Below are positions 9,177 through 17,388 of a stretch of 64,000 nucleotides of DNA, in pieces. The stretch spans positions 310,001-374,000 of the forward strand of contig JAGTJU010000001.1 of assembly GCA_022184915.1 (NCBI GenBank), given 5' to 3'. How positions within the stretch are numbered: the first letter of the stretch is position 1; each line of letters begins with the position of its first letter. A model generated the notes under the pieces. That model was not told the DNA's origin. It saw nothing but the letters and a program-made list of their open reading frames with translations, and did no database searches. The translations under genes were made by a program, and so were the position numbers. The DNA comes from Myxococcales bacterium (lineage in GTDB: Bacteria > Myxococcota_A > Polyangia > Fen-1088).

Positions 9177-10826
9177 TTAGCCGGGGCTGTCGCGAAAGCC
9201 CCGCGCCAGCGGATACCGCCATCCCGTGCCGAACGCCCGGGGGGAGACCTTGAGCCCGGGGGGCATCTGCCAGCGCTTGTACTCCGCCAGCCGCACCAGG
9301 CGCAGCACCTCCGACACCAGCTTGGCGTCGAACCCCGCGCGGACGAGGGCGTCGGCGTCCAGTCCCCTCTCGAGATGGGCCTCCAAGAGAGGATCCAGAA
9401 TGTCGTAGGGGGGCAGGGAGTCCTCGTCTTTTTGGTCGGGCCGCAGCTCGGCCGAGGGCGGCTTTTCGATCGTCGCCCACGGGATCACCTCGGCGTCCCG
9501 GTTGATGTAGCGGGCGAGTGCATAGACGCGCAGCTTGAAGACATCGGCCAACACGGCCAGCCCGCCGCACATGTCTCCGTAGAGCGTCGAGTAGCCCGTG
9601 GCCAGCTCACTCTTGTTGCCCGTGGTGAGAAGCAGTCCGCCGAACTTGTTCGAAAGCGCCATGAGTGTGGTGCCGCGCAGGCGCGCTTGCAGGTTCTCCT
9701 CGGTCACGTCGGGCGCCCGGCTCCCGAACGCGGGGGCCAGCGTAGCGAGGAACGCGGCGAAGGGCGCCTCGATCGGGATCTCCGAGAACCGCAGGCCCAA
9801 GGTGCGCGCCAGGGCTTCGGCGTCCGTGCGTGAGCCCTCCGAGGAATAGCGCGAGGGCAAGGCGACGCCGTGAACGTTGTCGGGCCCGAGCGCCGCGGCC
9901 GCCACGTACGCCACCACGGCCGAATCGATGCCGCCCGAGAGGCCGAGCAGCGCGTGGGAAAAGCCGCAGCGGCGTGCGTAGTCGCGGGTCCCGAGGACCA
10001 GCGCGCCAAAGAGCGCGGCGTCTTCACTCGCAGGCGGGCGCAGCGGGCCCGTGCGCGTGGCCAGATCCACCACCACGAGGTCCGCTTCGTTTTCGTGGGC
10101 CCGGGCGACGACGGTTCCTCGTTCGTCGAGCACGAGCGAAGCCCCGTCGAAAACCAGGTCGTCGTGTCCGCCCACTTGATTCACGAACACGAAGGGCTTT
10201 CCCAGCCGGCGGGCGCTGTGGGCGAGCATGTCCACCCGCTCTTGCCGCTTCTGGAGGCCGAAGGGCGAGGCGCTCAGGTTCACCAACACGTCGGCCCCGG
10301 CGGCCGCAAGGTCTTCCAGGGGATCGTGTGGGTAGCGGCGGCGGGGCCAGAAGGTCGCATCGTTCCAGGCGTCTTCGCAGATCGAGATCCCCAGACGCCA
10401 GCCGGCATGCTCGACCACGGTGGGTCCGTCCCCCGGTTGAAAGTAGCGATCCTCGTCGAAGACGTCGTAGGTGGGCAAGAGCCGCTTGCGCGCGACCGCC
10501 TTCACCTCGCCGGCGACCAGCAAGGCGGCGCTGTTCCACAGCGGGCGTCCCCATGGGGACTCGGGGCGTCGCTCCGGGAAGCCGACGAGCACGGCGGTCT
10601 GGCTCCCCACCCGGCGGCGCAGCTGTGTCAGCGCGTCGTCGCTGGCCCTCAAAAAGGCCTCCCGGGTCAGCAGATCCCGCGGGGGATAGCCGCAGAGCGC
10701 CAGCTCCGGCAGCACGAGCAGCTCCGCACCGTCCGCCTCCGCTCCGGCCAAAGCGGCTTCGATGAGCTTCAGGTTGCCGGCGAAGTCGCCCAGCGTGGGG
10801 TTGATCTGGCCAAGCGCAATTCTCAC
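9177..10826 (-). CDS. nadE: Glutamine-dependent NAD+ synthetase
   Basis: NadE converts nicotinate adenine dinucleotide to NAD+, using ammonia channelled from glutamine. The ~549-residue protein has an N-terminal nitrilase-fold glutaminase domain with the Glu-Lys-Cys triad visible in LVLPELALCGYPP, ARKRLLPTYDVF and ISICEDAWND, and a C-terminal synthetase domain with the ATP pyrophosphatase loop LGLSGGIDSAVV and the TGNKSELATGYSTLYGDM segment. The chosen start is GTG 10826, giving VRIALGQINPTLGDF, where family similarity begins; the open frame further upstream is not conserved-looking. It is divergent from the RelA/SpoT gene by 94 bases. Confidence 0.96.
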   Translation of the reverse strand: MRIALGQINPTLGDFAGNLKLIEAALAGAEADGAELLVLPELALCGYPPRDLLTREAFLRASDDALTQLRRRVGSQTAVLVGFPERRPESPWGRPLWNSAALLVAGEVKAVARKRLLPTYDVFDEDRYFQPGDGPTVVEHAGWRLGISICEDAWNDATFWPRRRYPHDPLEDLAAAGADVLVNLSASPFGLQKRQERVDMLAHSARRLGKPFVFVNQVGGHDDLVFDGASLVLDERGTVVARAHENEADLVVVDLATRTGPLRPPASEDAALFGALVLGTRDYARRCGFSHALLGLSGGIDSAVVAYVAAAALGPDNVHGVALPSRYSSEGSRTDAEALARTLGLRFSEIPIEAPFAAFLATLAPAFGSRAPDVTEENLQARLRGTTLMALSNKFGGLLLTTGNKSELATGYSTLYGDMCGGLAVLADVFKLRVYALARYINRDAEVIPWATIEKPPSAELRPDQKDEDSLPPYDILDPLLEAHLERGLDADALVRAGFDAKLVSEVLRLVRLAEYKRWQMPPGLKVSPRAFGTGWRYPLARGFRDSPG

Positions 10827-10920
10827 GGGCCGCCATCTAGCACGAACGTCCTCATCGCGACACACACACGCTCCGGGCGCTCTGCGCTGTCGCACCGCGA
10901 ATCGAGCTACACTCGGCCGC

Positions 10921-11652
10921 ATGAGTGACGAGCCTGCGCTCTCGGATGGAAAAGCGTCTCCCTCACCCGAGGCGTTGATCGCGAAGACAAACCGATTTTA
11001 CGCCCGCTACGGCGCCGAGGTGGAGAACCTGCGGCTCTTGGTCGAGGTGCATCTTCACCAGATCGTGCTGGCCTATTGCCTGGACAACCGCTTGCCCCGT
11101 GAGTCCATCGACGTCAGGACGCGGGTCAAACCCCTCACGAGCTTCATCGAGAAGCTCGAGCGCCATGGGTGGCCAGACTTCTATTACCCCACCGACGTGA
11201 TCCAAGATCTCATCGGCGCACGCGCCGTGTGTTGGTTCATCGAAGACTGCTACGGCCTTTTGCGCTTCTTGAAGGAGTCTCATCAGTTCGTGATTCGTGC
11301 GCACTCCGTCGAGGACTACATCGCGCGACCGAAGGCCTCTGGCTACCGAGCGGTGCACGTGTTGGCCGACTTCACCTACGATGCCGTGGCCCGGTCTGAC
11401 GGCCGCCGGCGGCTCACATCGGCTTCGATGGTGTGTGAAATGCAGCTGCGGACGCGCCTTCAGGACGCGTTTGGGCAAATGACCCACGAGTTTCCCTACA
11501 AGGAGACGAACGAAGAGCTGGCACGGCAGTATGAGCAGCAGGTAGGCCACATCGCCGAGGCCTTGGCCGAAGAAGACAAACGCGCCTGCGCCCTGCGTCC
11601 GCTCGTGCAAGGGGCTTTCTCCCACGAAAAGCGGGTCGGCGTGCGGGGCTAG
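10921..11652 (+). CDS. RelA/SpoT-domain (p)ppGpp synthetase-like protein
   Basis: The 243-residue protein has no HD hydrolase, TGS or ACT domain, so its size matches small alarmone synthetases. Recognisable synthetase motifs are YYPTDVIQDLIGARAVC (~residue 82), DYIARPKASGYRAVHVLADF (~135) and EMQLRTRLQDAFGQMTHEFPYK (~177), which keep the catalytic Glu of EMQ and the GYRAVH loop. The usual WAxxEH at the end is changed to FGQMTH, so activity should not be assumed. By family it would transfer pyrophosphate from ATP to GTP or GDP. A toxin role seems unlikely, since no small antitoxin gene is adjacent. It converges with glnE four bases away. Confidence 0.85.
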   Translation: MSDEPALSDGKASPSPEALIAKTNRFYARYGAEVENLRLLVEVHLHQIVLAYCLDNRLPRESIDVRTRVKPLTSFIEKLERHGWPDFYYPTDVIQDLIGARAVCWFIEDCYGLLRFLKESHQFVIRAHSVEDYIARPKASGYRAVHVLADFTYDAVARSDGRRRLTSASMVCEMQLRTRLQDAFGQMTHEFPYKETNEELARQYEQQVGHIAEALAEEDKRACALRPLVQGAFSHEKRVGVRG

Positions 11653-11656
11653 CGGC

Positions 11657-14452
11657 TCAGGGTTGACCGAGCACCTTCACGAACGCGTGGCGCATGCGTG
11701 CCATGCGCTCCGCCAGCGCCGACGAGAGCGCGTCTTCGTCGGCCATCCCCAGCGTGCGCGCCAGGAGCGGCAGGTCCGCGGCACGCAGGCGATCCTCATC
11801 AGTGTCGCGGAGCAGCCGCGCGCGCAGGCTGACCCGCTGCAAAAAGCGGTAATCGTCGAGCAGGCTGGCCTCGAGGGGCAAGAGGGCTTCGCGGTGTGCG
11901 GCGGCAAGAGCCTCTTGCGGGTTCGTGGTGCGGAGGGCTTCGTGGTCGCTTCCGAAGAGCAGCTGTGCGTAGGCTGCCAAGAACTCGCCATCGGTGAGGC
12001 CGCCGGGAGACAGGCGCAGGTGCACGCCGCCCCCCGGAGCGCGCTCGTTTTCGATGCGCGCGCGCATCCGGACGAACTCGCGGCGGAGCGAGGCGGACTC
12101 TACGGGATGGCCGTAGACGATGGCAGCAAGCTTGGGGGCGAAGCTGTTGCTGACGGTGTCGGTGGGCAGGTGCAGGGTCAGCAAGGGGCGGGCCCGCAGC
12201 AGCGCCGCCCGCTCCCACAGCGCTGCCTGCGCGAGGTGATAGGCGGAGAAGGCCTCGTACGATGTGACCAGCAGTCCCTGCGCACCCGAAGGCCGTAGGC
12301 GGGTGTCCACCTCGTAGAGCTTGCCCTCATCCATCCAGGCGCCGAGGGCGCTCAGCAAGCGCTGCGCGAGCCGCGCGAACCACTCCCCGTAATCCACGCC
12401 CGCGCCGGTGGTGCCCGGGCGCGCGTAGAGAAACACGAGGTCGAGATCGGAGCCGTAGCGCATCTCGCGCGCCCCCACGCTGCCAAGCCCGAGCACGGTC
12501 AGCTCGGCGTCGGGCATACCCCGCCGTGGGACCATGCCGGCCACGACCTGGCGCACACAACGCAAGAGGCAGGCTTCGGCGACAGCCACCAGCTGCTCCG
12601 AGACCTCGGCGGGCGCCAGGGTTCCGGCCACGTCGTGCAGGCCCACGCGCAAAAGATGCTCCGTTTTGAAGCGACGCATCTCTCGCAAGGCTTCTTCATC
12701 ATCGAGCCCCCGCACCCGTTCGTCGAGCTGCGCGGCGAAGGTGTGCAGGGCGGGCCGTGGCGCCCCCAGGCCCAGCAGCAAGGGCTCCCAGCGGGCGGGG
12801 TGGGTCACGAGGTAGCGGGACAGGCGATCGCTCGTGCCGAACAAGCTTGCCAACATGCGCAGCAGCTGCGGGTGATCGGCCAGCAAGGTGAACACGCCGG
12901 GAGAGCCTCCCGTGGCCAGGTCGCGGAAGCGGGCCAGCGCGCGATCGGGATCGGGGGCCTGACAGGCTTCCTGCAGCCAGGCCGGGGGCATGCGGGTGCG
13001 GGCCTGTTCGAGGGCGCGTGCGGCCCCCTCCGTGTCTCGAAAACCCGCGGCGCGCAGCTCGGCGTGCACCGCAGGGGCATCCCGGGCGGAATCGAAGAGC
13101 CGCAGCACCCAGGCGGGCGGTGCGCCTTCGGGCTCCCCCAGGGTCTCGGCGATGGCGCTCACCGCGCGGCGATCGCGCGCGAGGGCCTGATGGAAGCTGG
13201 AGATGTTCGGGTAGCCCAATCTGCGGGCCAGCCGGGCTTGTCCTTCTTCCGCGGGAAGCGCGTGGGTTTGCGCGCCATGCTCCAGCTGCACCCTGTGTTC
13301 GATGCGGCGGTAGCGCTGGTACGCCGCGGACAGCGTGCGTTGCTCCTGATCGCTGAGCAGCCCCGCCACCCACAGCTTGCGCAGCGCTGGCAAGGTGCTG
13401 CGCTCGCGCAGATCCGGACGCTGCCCGCCGTGGATGAGGGCCAGCAGTTGGGCCACCAGCTCCACATCGCGAATGCCGCCCGTACCCAGCTTCACGTCGA
13501 AGGAGCCGCGGTCGGCGTCCTCGCGAAACAGTCGGCGCAGGGCCCGAACGTCGTCGATGGCCGAGGGGCCGAGCGTGCGCGGGTACACGAAAGGTTCGAG
13601 CATCTCGACCAGGCGCCACCCGAGCGCGTGGTTGCCTCCCGAGGGGCGCGCGCGCAGCAGGGCTTGGCGCTCCCAGGTGCGACCAAAGGTCTCGTAGTAG
13701 CGCTCCGCTGCCCAATACGAATTGCAGAGGGGACCGCTTCGGCCCTCGGGACGCAGGCGCAGATCCACGCGGAACACAAATCCATCATCGGAGCTCTGCG
13801 AGATCGCCCGGGTTATGCCCTGGGAGAGCTTCGTGTAGTACTCGTGCAGGCTGAGGCGCCCCGCCTGGCCTTCGTCCGTCGAGTAGAAGTAACAGAGGTC
13901 GACGTCGGACGAGAAGTTGAGCTCGTGGCCGCCCAGCTTGCCGAGGCCCAGCACGACGAATCCCGGGGGCCCTTCGGGCGAGGTGGGCTCGCCATAGCCG
14001 GCTTTCAGTTGATCATCCCAAAACCGTGCCGCAGCGTCGAGGCAGGCATCCGCCAGGGCCGACAGCTCACGGGCCACCACCATCGTGCTGCCCCCTCCGA
14101 TCTCGCGGGCCCCGAGCCTCAACATCTCCCTGCGGGCGAAGCGCCGCAGGCGCAGGTGAAGCTCGGCCGTGTCCTTCGTGCCCGCGAGGGCCACCGTGAG
14201 TTCGTGCGCCATCTGGGCGTCGGACTTCTCCTGGCCAAGGAAGGGATCGCGTGCGAGCGCCGCGAACCAGGGCGGCTGGGACAGCACGATGTCGGAGAGG
14301 TACGAGCCGCTCGAAAACAGGGCGACGAGCAACTGCTCCCCCTCCGGCGTGAGCGGCATGGGCCCCCCCTCATCGAAGTACCGGGCCAGGCGCGGGCCCG
14401 CCCCTTGGGGATCGGGCCCCGCCGCCACGAGTGCGTCGAGCCGGTGCCGCAC
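11657..14452 (-). CDS. glnE: Bifunctional glutamine synthetase adenylyltransferase/deadenylylase
   Basis: GlnE adenylylates and de-adenylylates glutamine synthetase in response to nitrogen status. At 931 residues it has the normal length and both nucleotidyltransferase domains: the first with VLGLGKLGGHELNFSSDVDL (~residue 165) and the second with LGLGSVGAREMRYGSDLDL (~655), each followed by a helical domain. The start is GTG 14450-14452, one base after the stop of the upstream methyltransferase, so translation is probably coupled. No glnB or glnA is visible here. Confidence 0.96.
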   Translation of the reverse strand: MRHRLDALVAAGPDPQGAGPRLARYFDEGGPMPLTPEGEQLLVALFSSGSYLSDIVLSQPPWFAALARDPFLGQEKSDAQMAHELTVALAGTKDTAELHLRLRRFARREMLRLGAREIGGGSTMVVARELSALADACLDAAARFWDDQLKAGYGEPTSPEGPPGFVVLGLGKLGGHELNFSSDVDLCYFYSTDEGQAGRLSLHEYYTKLSQGITRAISQSSDDGFVFRVDLRLRPEGRSGPLCNSYWAAERYYETFGRTWERQALLRARPSGGNHALGWRLVEMLEPFVYPRTLGPSAIDDVRALRRLFREDADRGSFDVKLGTGGIRDVELVAQLLALIHGGQRPDLRERSTLPALRKLWVAGLLSDQEQRTLSAAYQRYRRIEHRVQLEHGAQTHALPAEEGQARLARRLGYPNISSFHQALARDRRAVSAIAETLGEPEGAPPAWVLRLFDSARDAPAVHAELRAAGFRDTEGAARALEQARTRMPPAWLQEACQAPDPDRALARFRDLATGGSPGVFTLLADHPQLLRMLASLFGTSDRLSRYLVTHPARWEPLLLGLGAPRPALHTFAAQLDERVRGLDDEEALREMRRFKTEHLLRVGLHDVAGTLAPAEVSEQLVAVAEACLLRCVRQVVAGMVPRRGMPDAELTVLGLGSVGAREMRYGSDLDLVFLYARPGTTGAGVDYGEWFARLAQRLLSALGAWMDEGKLYEVDTRLRPSGAQGLLVTSYEAFSAYHLAQAALWERAALLRARPLLTLHLPTDTVSNSFAPKLAAIVYGHPVESASLRREFVRMRARIENERAPGGGVHLRLSPGGLTDGEFLAAYAQLLFGSDHEALRTTNPQEALAAAHREALLPLEASLLDDYRFLQRVSLRARLLRDTDEDRLRAADLPLLARTLGMADEDALSSALAERMARMRHAFVKVLGQP

Positions 14453-14453
14453 G

Positions 14454-15347
14454 TCAGGGCGCTGGTTTCACGAAGCGCAGCGTGAACCTGTCGCTCTCGC
14501 CGATGGCGGCGTATTTGTCACGGTTCTCTTCACCGAGCGCGAAGTTCGGGGGCAACGTCCACACGCCCTTTGGGTGATCCTTGGTGTCGAGAGGGTTGGC
14601 GTTGAGCTCGGACTTTTCGGCCAATACGAAACCCGCGCTCTTCACGAGCTCGATGGCCTGGGCCTCGGAGACGTACCCGCCCGCCGGCTCGGTGTCGGGC
14701 GGGCCGCGGTGGCCGACGAGGCCGAAGGTGCCCCCGGGCTTGAGCACCTCGTAAATTTCGCGGAGGACCGTGTCGGCCACGTTGGCCCCCATCCAGTTGT
14801 GCAGGCTGCGGAAGGCAAGCACCATGTCGACCGAGTGGGGGCTACCGAACGACAGCGTCTTCGGGTCGATGATGACCTTGCCCACTTTGTCGTAAACTTG
14901 GGGGTGGGCCGCGAAAAGGGCGTCGAGCTCCTTGGCCCGCTTGACCTGATAGTCCTCGGGATCGCCGTTGGGGTCCGCGCTCGTCACGAGCAGCTTGCCG
15001 TTGTCACGCAGCACGGGCGCCAGGATCTCCGTGTACCACCCGCCGCCCGGCCAGAGCTCCAGCACGGTGAAATCGTCCTGCAGGCCGAAGAAGGCCAGCG
15101 TGGGGGCTGGGTGGCGGTACTTGTCGCGCGCTTTGTTTTCCGCCGCGCGATGGGCCCCGGACAGGGCTGCCAACGCTTTTTCGTTGGCCCGCTGGGTGGG
15201 GGAGGGCGCGTCGAGGAGCTTTTGCTCGTCGGCCGAAGGGGCGCTGGCCGTGGCACAGGCCGAAAGCCCGATGAACAAGGCGGCCAGCGCGAGGCCAGGT
15301 CCGCCGGGACACTGAGAGGATCTCGTAAAGGTGTTTGCCGTGGTCAT
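14454..15347 (-). CDS. Predicted SAM-dependent methyltransferase lipoprotein
   Basis: The 297-residue product has a lipoprotein signal (ALAALFIGLSACATAS, lipobox LSAC at about 28-31). Then follows a COG4798-type methyltransferase fold: FTVLELWPGGGWYTEILAP is the SAM-binding glycine loop, LLVTSADPNGDP follows, and VDMVLAFRSLHNWM with GTFGLVGHRGP completes the pattern. Proteins of this group are annotated as predicted methyltransferases and are often exported; the substrate is unknown. The gene ends one base before the glnE start, an arrangement that suggests co-transcription rather than shared function. Confidence 0.85.
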   Translation of the reverse strand: MTTANTFTRSSQCPGGPGLALAALFIGLSACATASAPSADEQKLLDAPSPTQRANEKALAALSGAHRAAENKARDKYRHPAPTLAFFGLQDDFTVLELWPGGGWYTEILAPVLRDNGKLLVTSADPNGDPEDYQVKRAKELDALFAAHPQVYDKVGKVIIDPKTLSFGSPHSVDMVLAFRSLHNWMGANVADTVLREIYEVLKPGGTFGLVGHRGPPDTEPAGGYVSEAQAIELVKSAGFVLAEKSELNANPLDTKDHPKGVWTLPPNFALGEENRDKYAAIGESDRFTLRFVKPAP

Positions 15348-15382
15348 GGTGCCGGGACTATACCCGGCCGGGCGGCATGCGC

Positions 15383-16174
15383 CTATTCGGGCTCGATGCG
15401 GGCCAGCACCACGGTGGTGTTGTCCAGCCCGCCGTTTTGGTTCGCCGCGCGGATCAAGCCGTCGCAGAGCCTGTCGAGATCGGTTTCGCTCGCCACCATC
15501 TCGGCCAGATCGGGGTCAGGCACCATGCCCGAAAGTCCGTCCGAACAAAGGAGGTACACGTCACCGAGGCGGGGTTGTTCGACGATCACGTCGACCTGCA
15601 CCGTGCTCTTCATGCCGAGCGCGCGCACGATCACGTTCTTGTGCGGGAACGCGGCGATCTCCTCCGCCGTCAGGTGCTTCATCTTGATGTAGTCGTTGAG
15701 CAACGAATGGTCTTCGGTGAGCTGATCGAAAAGCCCTTCGCGAAGCCGGTACACGCGGCTGTCGCCCACGTGGCCGATCACCAACGCATCGTCGAGGAAG
15801 TAGCAGGACACCACCGTGGTGCCCATGCCCCTGCACTTCGGGTTCGAGGTCGATTCTTCGTGGATACGCAGGTTCGCCAGCTTCACCGCGGTGACCATGC
15901 GGTTGATGTTTTGGCGGTTTCCTCGGTCGACTTTGTACGGCCAGGTCAGATCGGGCTCGACCTCCGTCTCGCGGAAGAAGGTCGAGATGGTCTCGACGGC
16001 CATGCGGCTCGCGATCTCGCCCGAGGCGTGCCCCCCCATGCCATCGGCCACGACGCACAAGCGTTCGAATTGAGGCAGGTAGTAACTGTCCTCGTTGTGC
16101 TCTCGCTTGAGGCCCACGTTGGTGTCCCCTGCGAAGCGGACGCGCATGCCGTCGAGGGGGAAGGACGTGCTCAT
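15383..16174 (-). CDS. PP2C-family Ser/Thr protein phosphatase
   Basis: The 263-residue protein carries all PPM/PP2C motifs: KREHNEDSY near the N-terminus, VVADGMGGHASGE with the metal-binding Asp and Gly, GMGTTVV, HVGDSRVYRL, CSDGLSGM and GLDNTTVVL. It should dephosphorylate phospho-Ser/Thr residues and is the natural antagonist of the two Hanks-type kinases encoded at 29833 and 34015, although it is not adjacent to either. It has no membrane segment and no extra domain. It is a single gene on the minus strand, with the lipid kinase gene 74 bases upstream. Confidence 0.95.
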   Translation of the reverse strand: MSTSFPLDGMRVRFAGDTNVGLKREHNEDSYYLPQFERLCVVADGMGGHASGEIASRMAVETISTFFRETEVEPDLTWPYKVDRGNRQNINRMVTAVKLANLRIHEESTSNPKCRGMGTTVVSCYFLDDALVIGHVGDSRVYRLREGLFDQLTEDHSLLNDYIKMKHLTAEEIAAFPHKNVIVRALGMKSTVQVDVIVEQPRLGDVYLLCSDGLSGMVPDPDLAEMVASETDLDRLCDGLIRAANQNGGLDNTTVVLARIEPE

Positions 16175-16248
16175 GGATTCCTGGCCTTCATGTCCGAACT
16201 CTCATGCTACCGCCCCGGGGCGGGTTTCGGCAAATCCCGAAGCTCCCA

Positions 16249-17202
16249 TCAGCCGGGCCTCACCAGGCGCAGCACGGGGCCAATGCGCAGATCGAGTGGC
16301 CCTTGGCTACGGTACATGTCGCCGTCGATCGTGTAGGGCATGCCTGGTCGATCAGGCTCGAGCCGCACCCACGTGGCCAGGCGCGAATCGGCCCGGCTGG
16401 CGGCGATGCCCTGGCCGAACTGCACGGGGAGCAGATCCGCCAAGAGCGCCACGGGATCGGCCTTGATCACGACCACGTTGAAGCGGTCGGGATCTTCGTC
16501 GGCCCGGTGGTTCAACTTGAAGCCCAGGCCCACCTCGCGCACCGTGGCCGCCGAAATAGCCGTGAAGCGAAGGCCCGGTAAGGCTTCGCCTTCGATGAGG
16601 ACGCGGCCCGAAAAGGGGGCGAGCGCACGCGCCCCGTAGGCCCCGCCCGCGAGCTTCGACGACACCGCCCGCATCCCCACCCAGAGGGCGCGCGCTGCGC
16701 CATACGAGCTGGTGGCGTAGTACTCCTCGAGGAACGCAGCCACCACGCCGTTGCCGAACACGAATCCGTATTGCGCGCCGACCTGGAGGCACCTCCGCGT
16801 GAGCACACGGGGGGCGTGGCCGGCGCGGATGTGGCTCGCCAACTGGCTCATGAAGGCCACCGGCGCCGCCGTGAGACCCAATGAGCGGGGCACCACGTTC
16901 ATCGTGCCCCCTGTGAGCAGCGCCAGGGGGGGCAGGGGCGTGTCGCCGAAGGCAGGGATGAGCCGCGTCAGGACGTTGTGAACGGTCCCATCTCCGCCGT
17001 GAATCGCGATCACCGCAGGAGGCTTTTGGGCCAGTTGGGCCGCCACGTCGGTGAGCGCATCGAGCGAAGGCGGGCTCAGCACCTGCCCGGTCTCGCCCAT
17101 GGCCCGCGCCAGGGCGTGAATGCCCGCAGGGTTGCGGCGGTTTGCGCGTGAACGCGGGTTGATGAACAGGGCGATGCCCACGGGCGCAATGTAAACCCGC
17201 AC
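16249..17202 (-). CDS. Diacylglycerol kinase-family lipid kinase
   Basis: The protein has the DAGK catalytic N-lobe signature: INPRSRANRR near the start, AIHGGDGTVHNVLTRL (GGDGT nucleotide motif), and LTGGTMNVVPRSLGL, where the usual GTxNDF/A is altered to GGTMNVV. The C-lobe includes YTIDGD, the conserved glycine-rich end of the fold. It is likely to phosphorylate a membrane lipid, but the substrate cannot be told. The GTG at 17202 (VRVYIAPVGIALFINP) is taken as start; the GTG at 17181 is equally possible and neither has a good ribosome-binding site. The open frame upstream overlaps the divergent gene at 17389 and is not credible. Confidence 0.85.
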   Translation of the reverse strand: MRVYIAPVGIALFINPRSRANRRNPAGIHALARAMGETGQVLSPPSLDALTDVAAQLAQKPPAVIAIHGGDGTVHNVLTRLIPAFGDTPLPPLALLTGGTMNVVPRSLGLTAAPVAFMSQLASHIRAGHAPRVLTRRCLQVGAQYGFVFGNGVVAAFLEEYYATSSYGAARALWVGMRAVSSKLAGGAYGARALAPFSGRVLIEGEALPGLRFTAISAATVREVGLGFKLNHRADEDPDRFNVVVIKADPVALLADLLPVQFGQGIAASRADSRLATWVRLEPDRPGMPYTIDGDMYRSQGPLDLRIGPVLRLVRPG

Positions 17203-17388
17203 GCGGCAGCCGCCGCAAGTATTGAGCCTTCGTGATTGCGCCGACGGGTCTTGGTGGGGGGACCGCCCCGGCCGCTGCCCTCGAACGGCCCGAGGCGTGG
17301 TTAATGCGCAAGGTGGTTCAGCCGATGCCCCCACAGGACCCCGTGCTCCTGCCCTGTGGTGCGGACCCGACGATGGATTGCCTGGCAC

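Noticed and set aside
10921-11652. RelA/SpoT-like gene as a toxin of a toxin-antitoxin pair
   Set aside because: No small adjacent antitoxin; neighbours are nadE and glnE.
12635-14485. 616-codon open frame antisense to glnE
   Set aside because: High-GC antisense shadow; the opposite strand carries all GlnE motifs.
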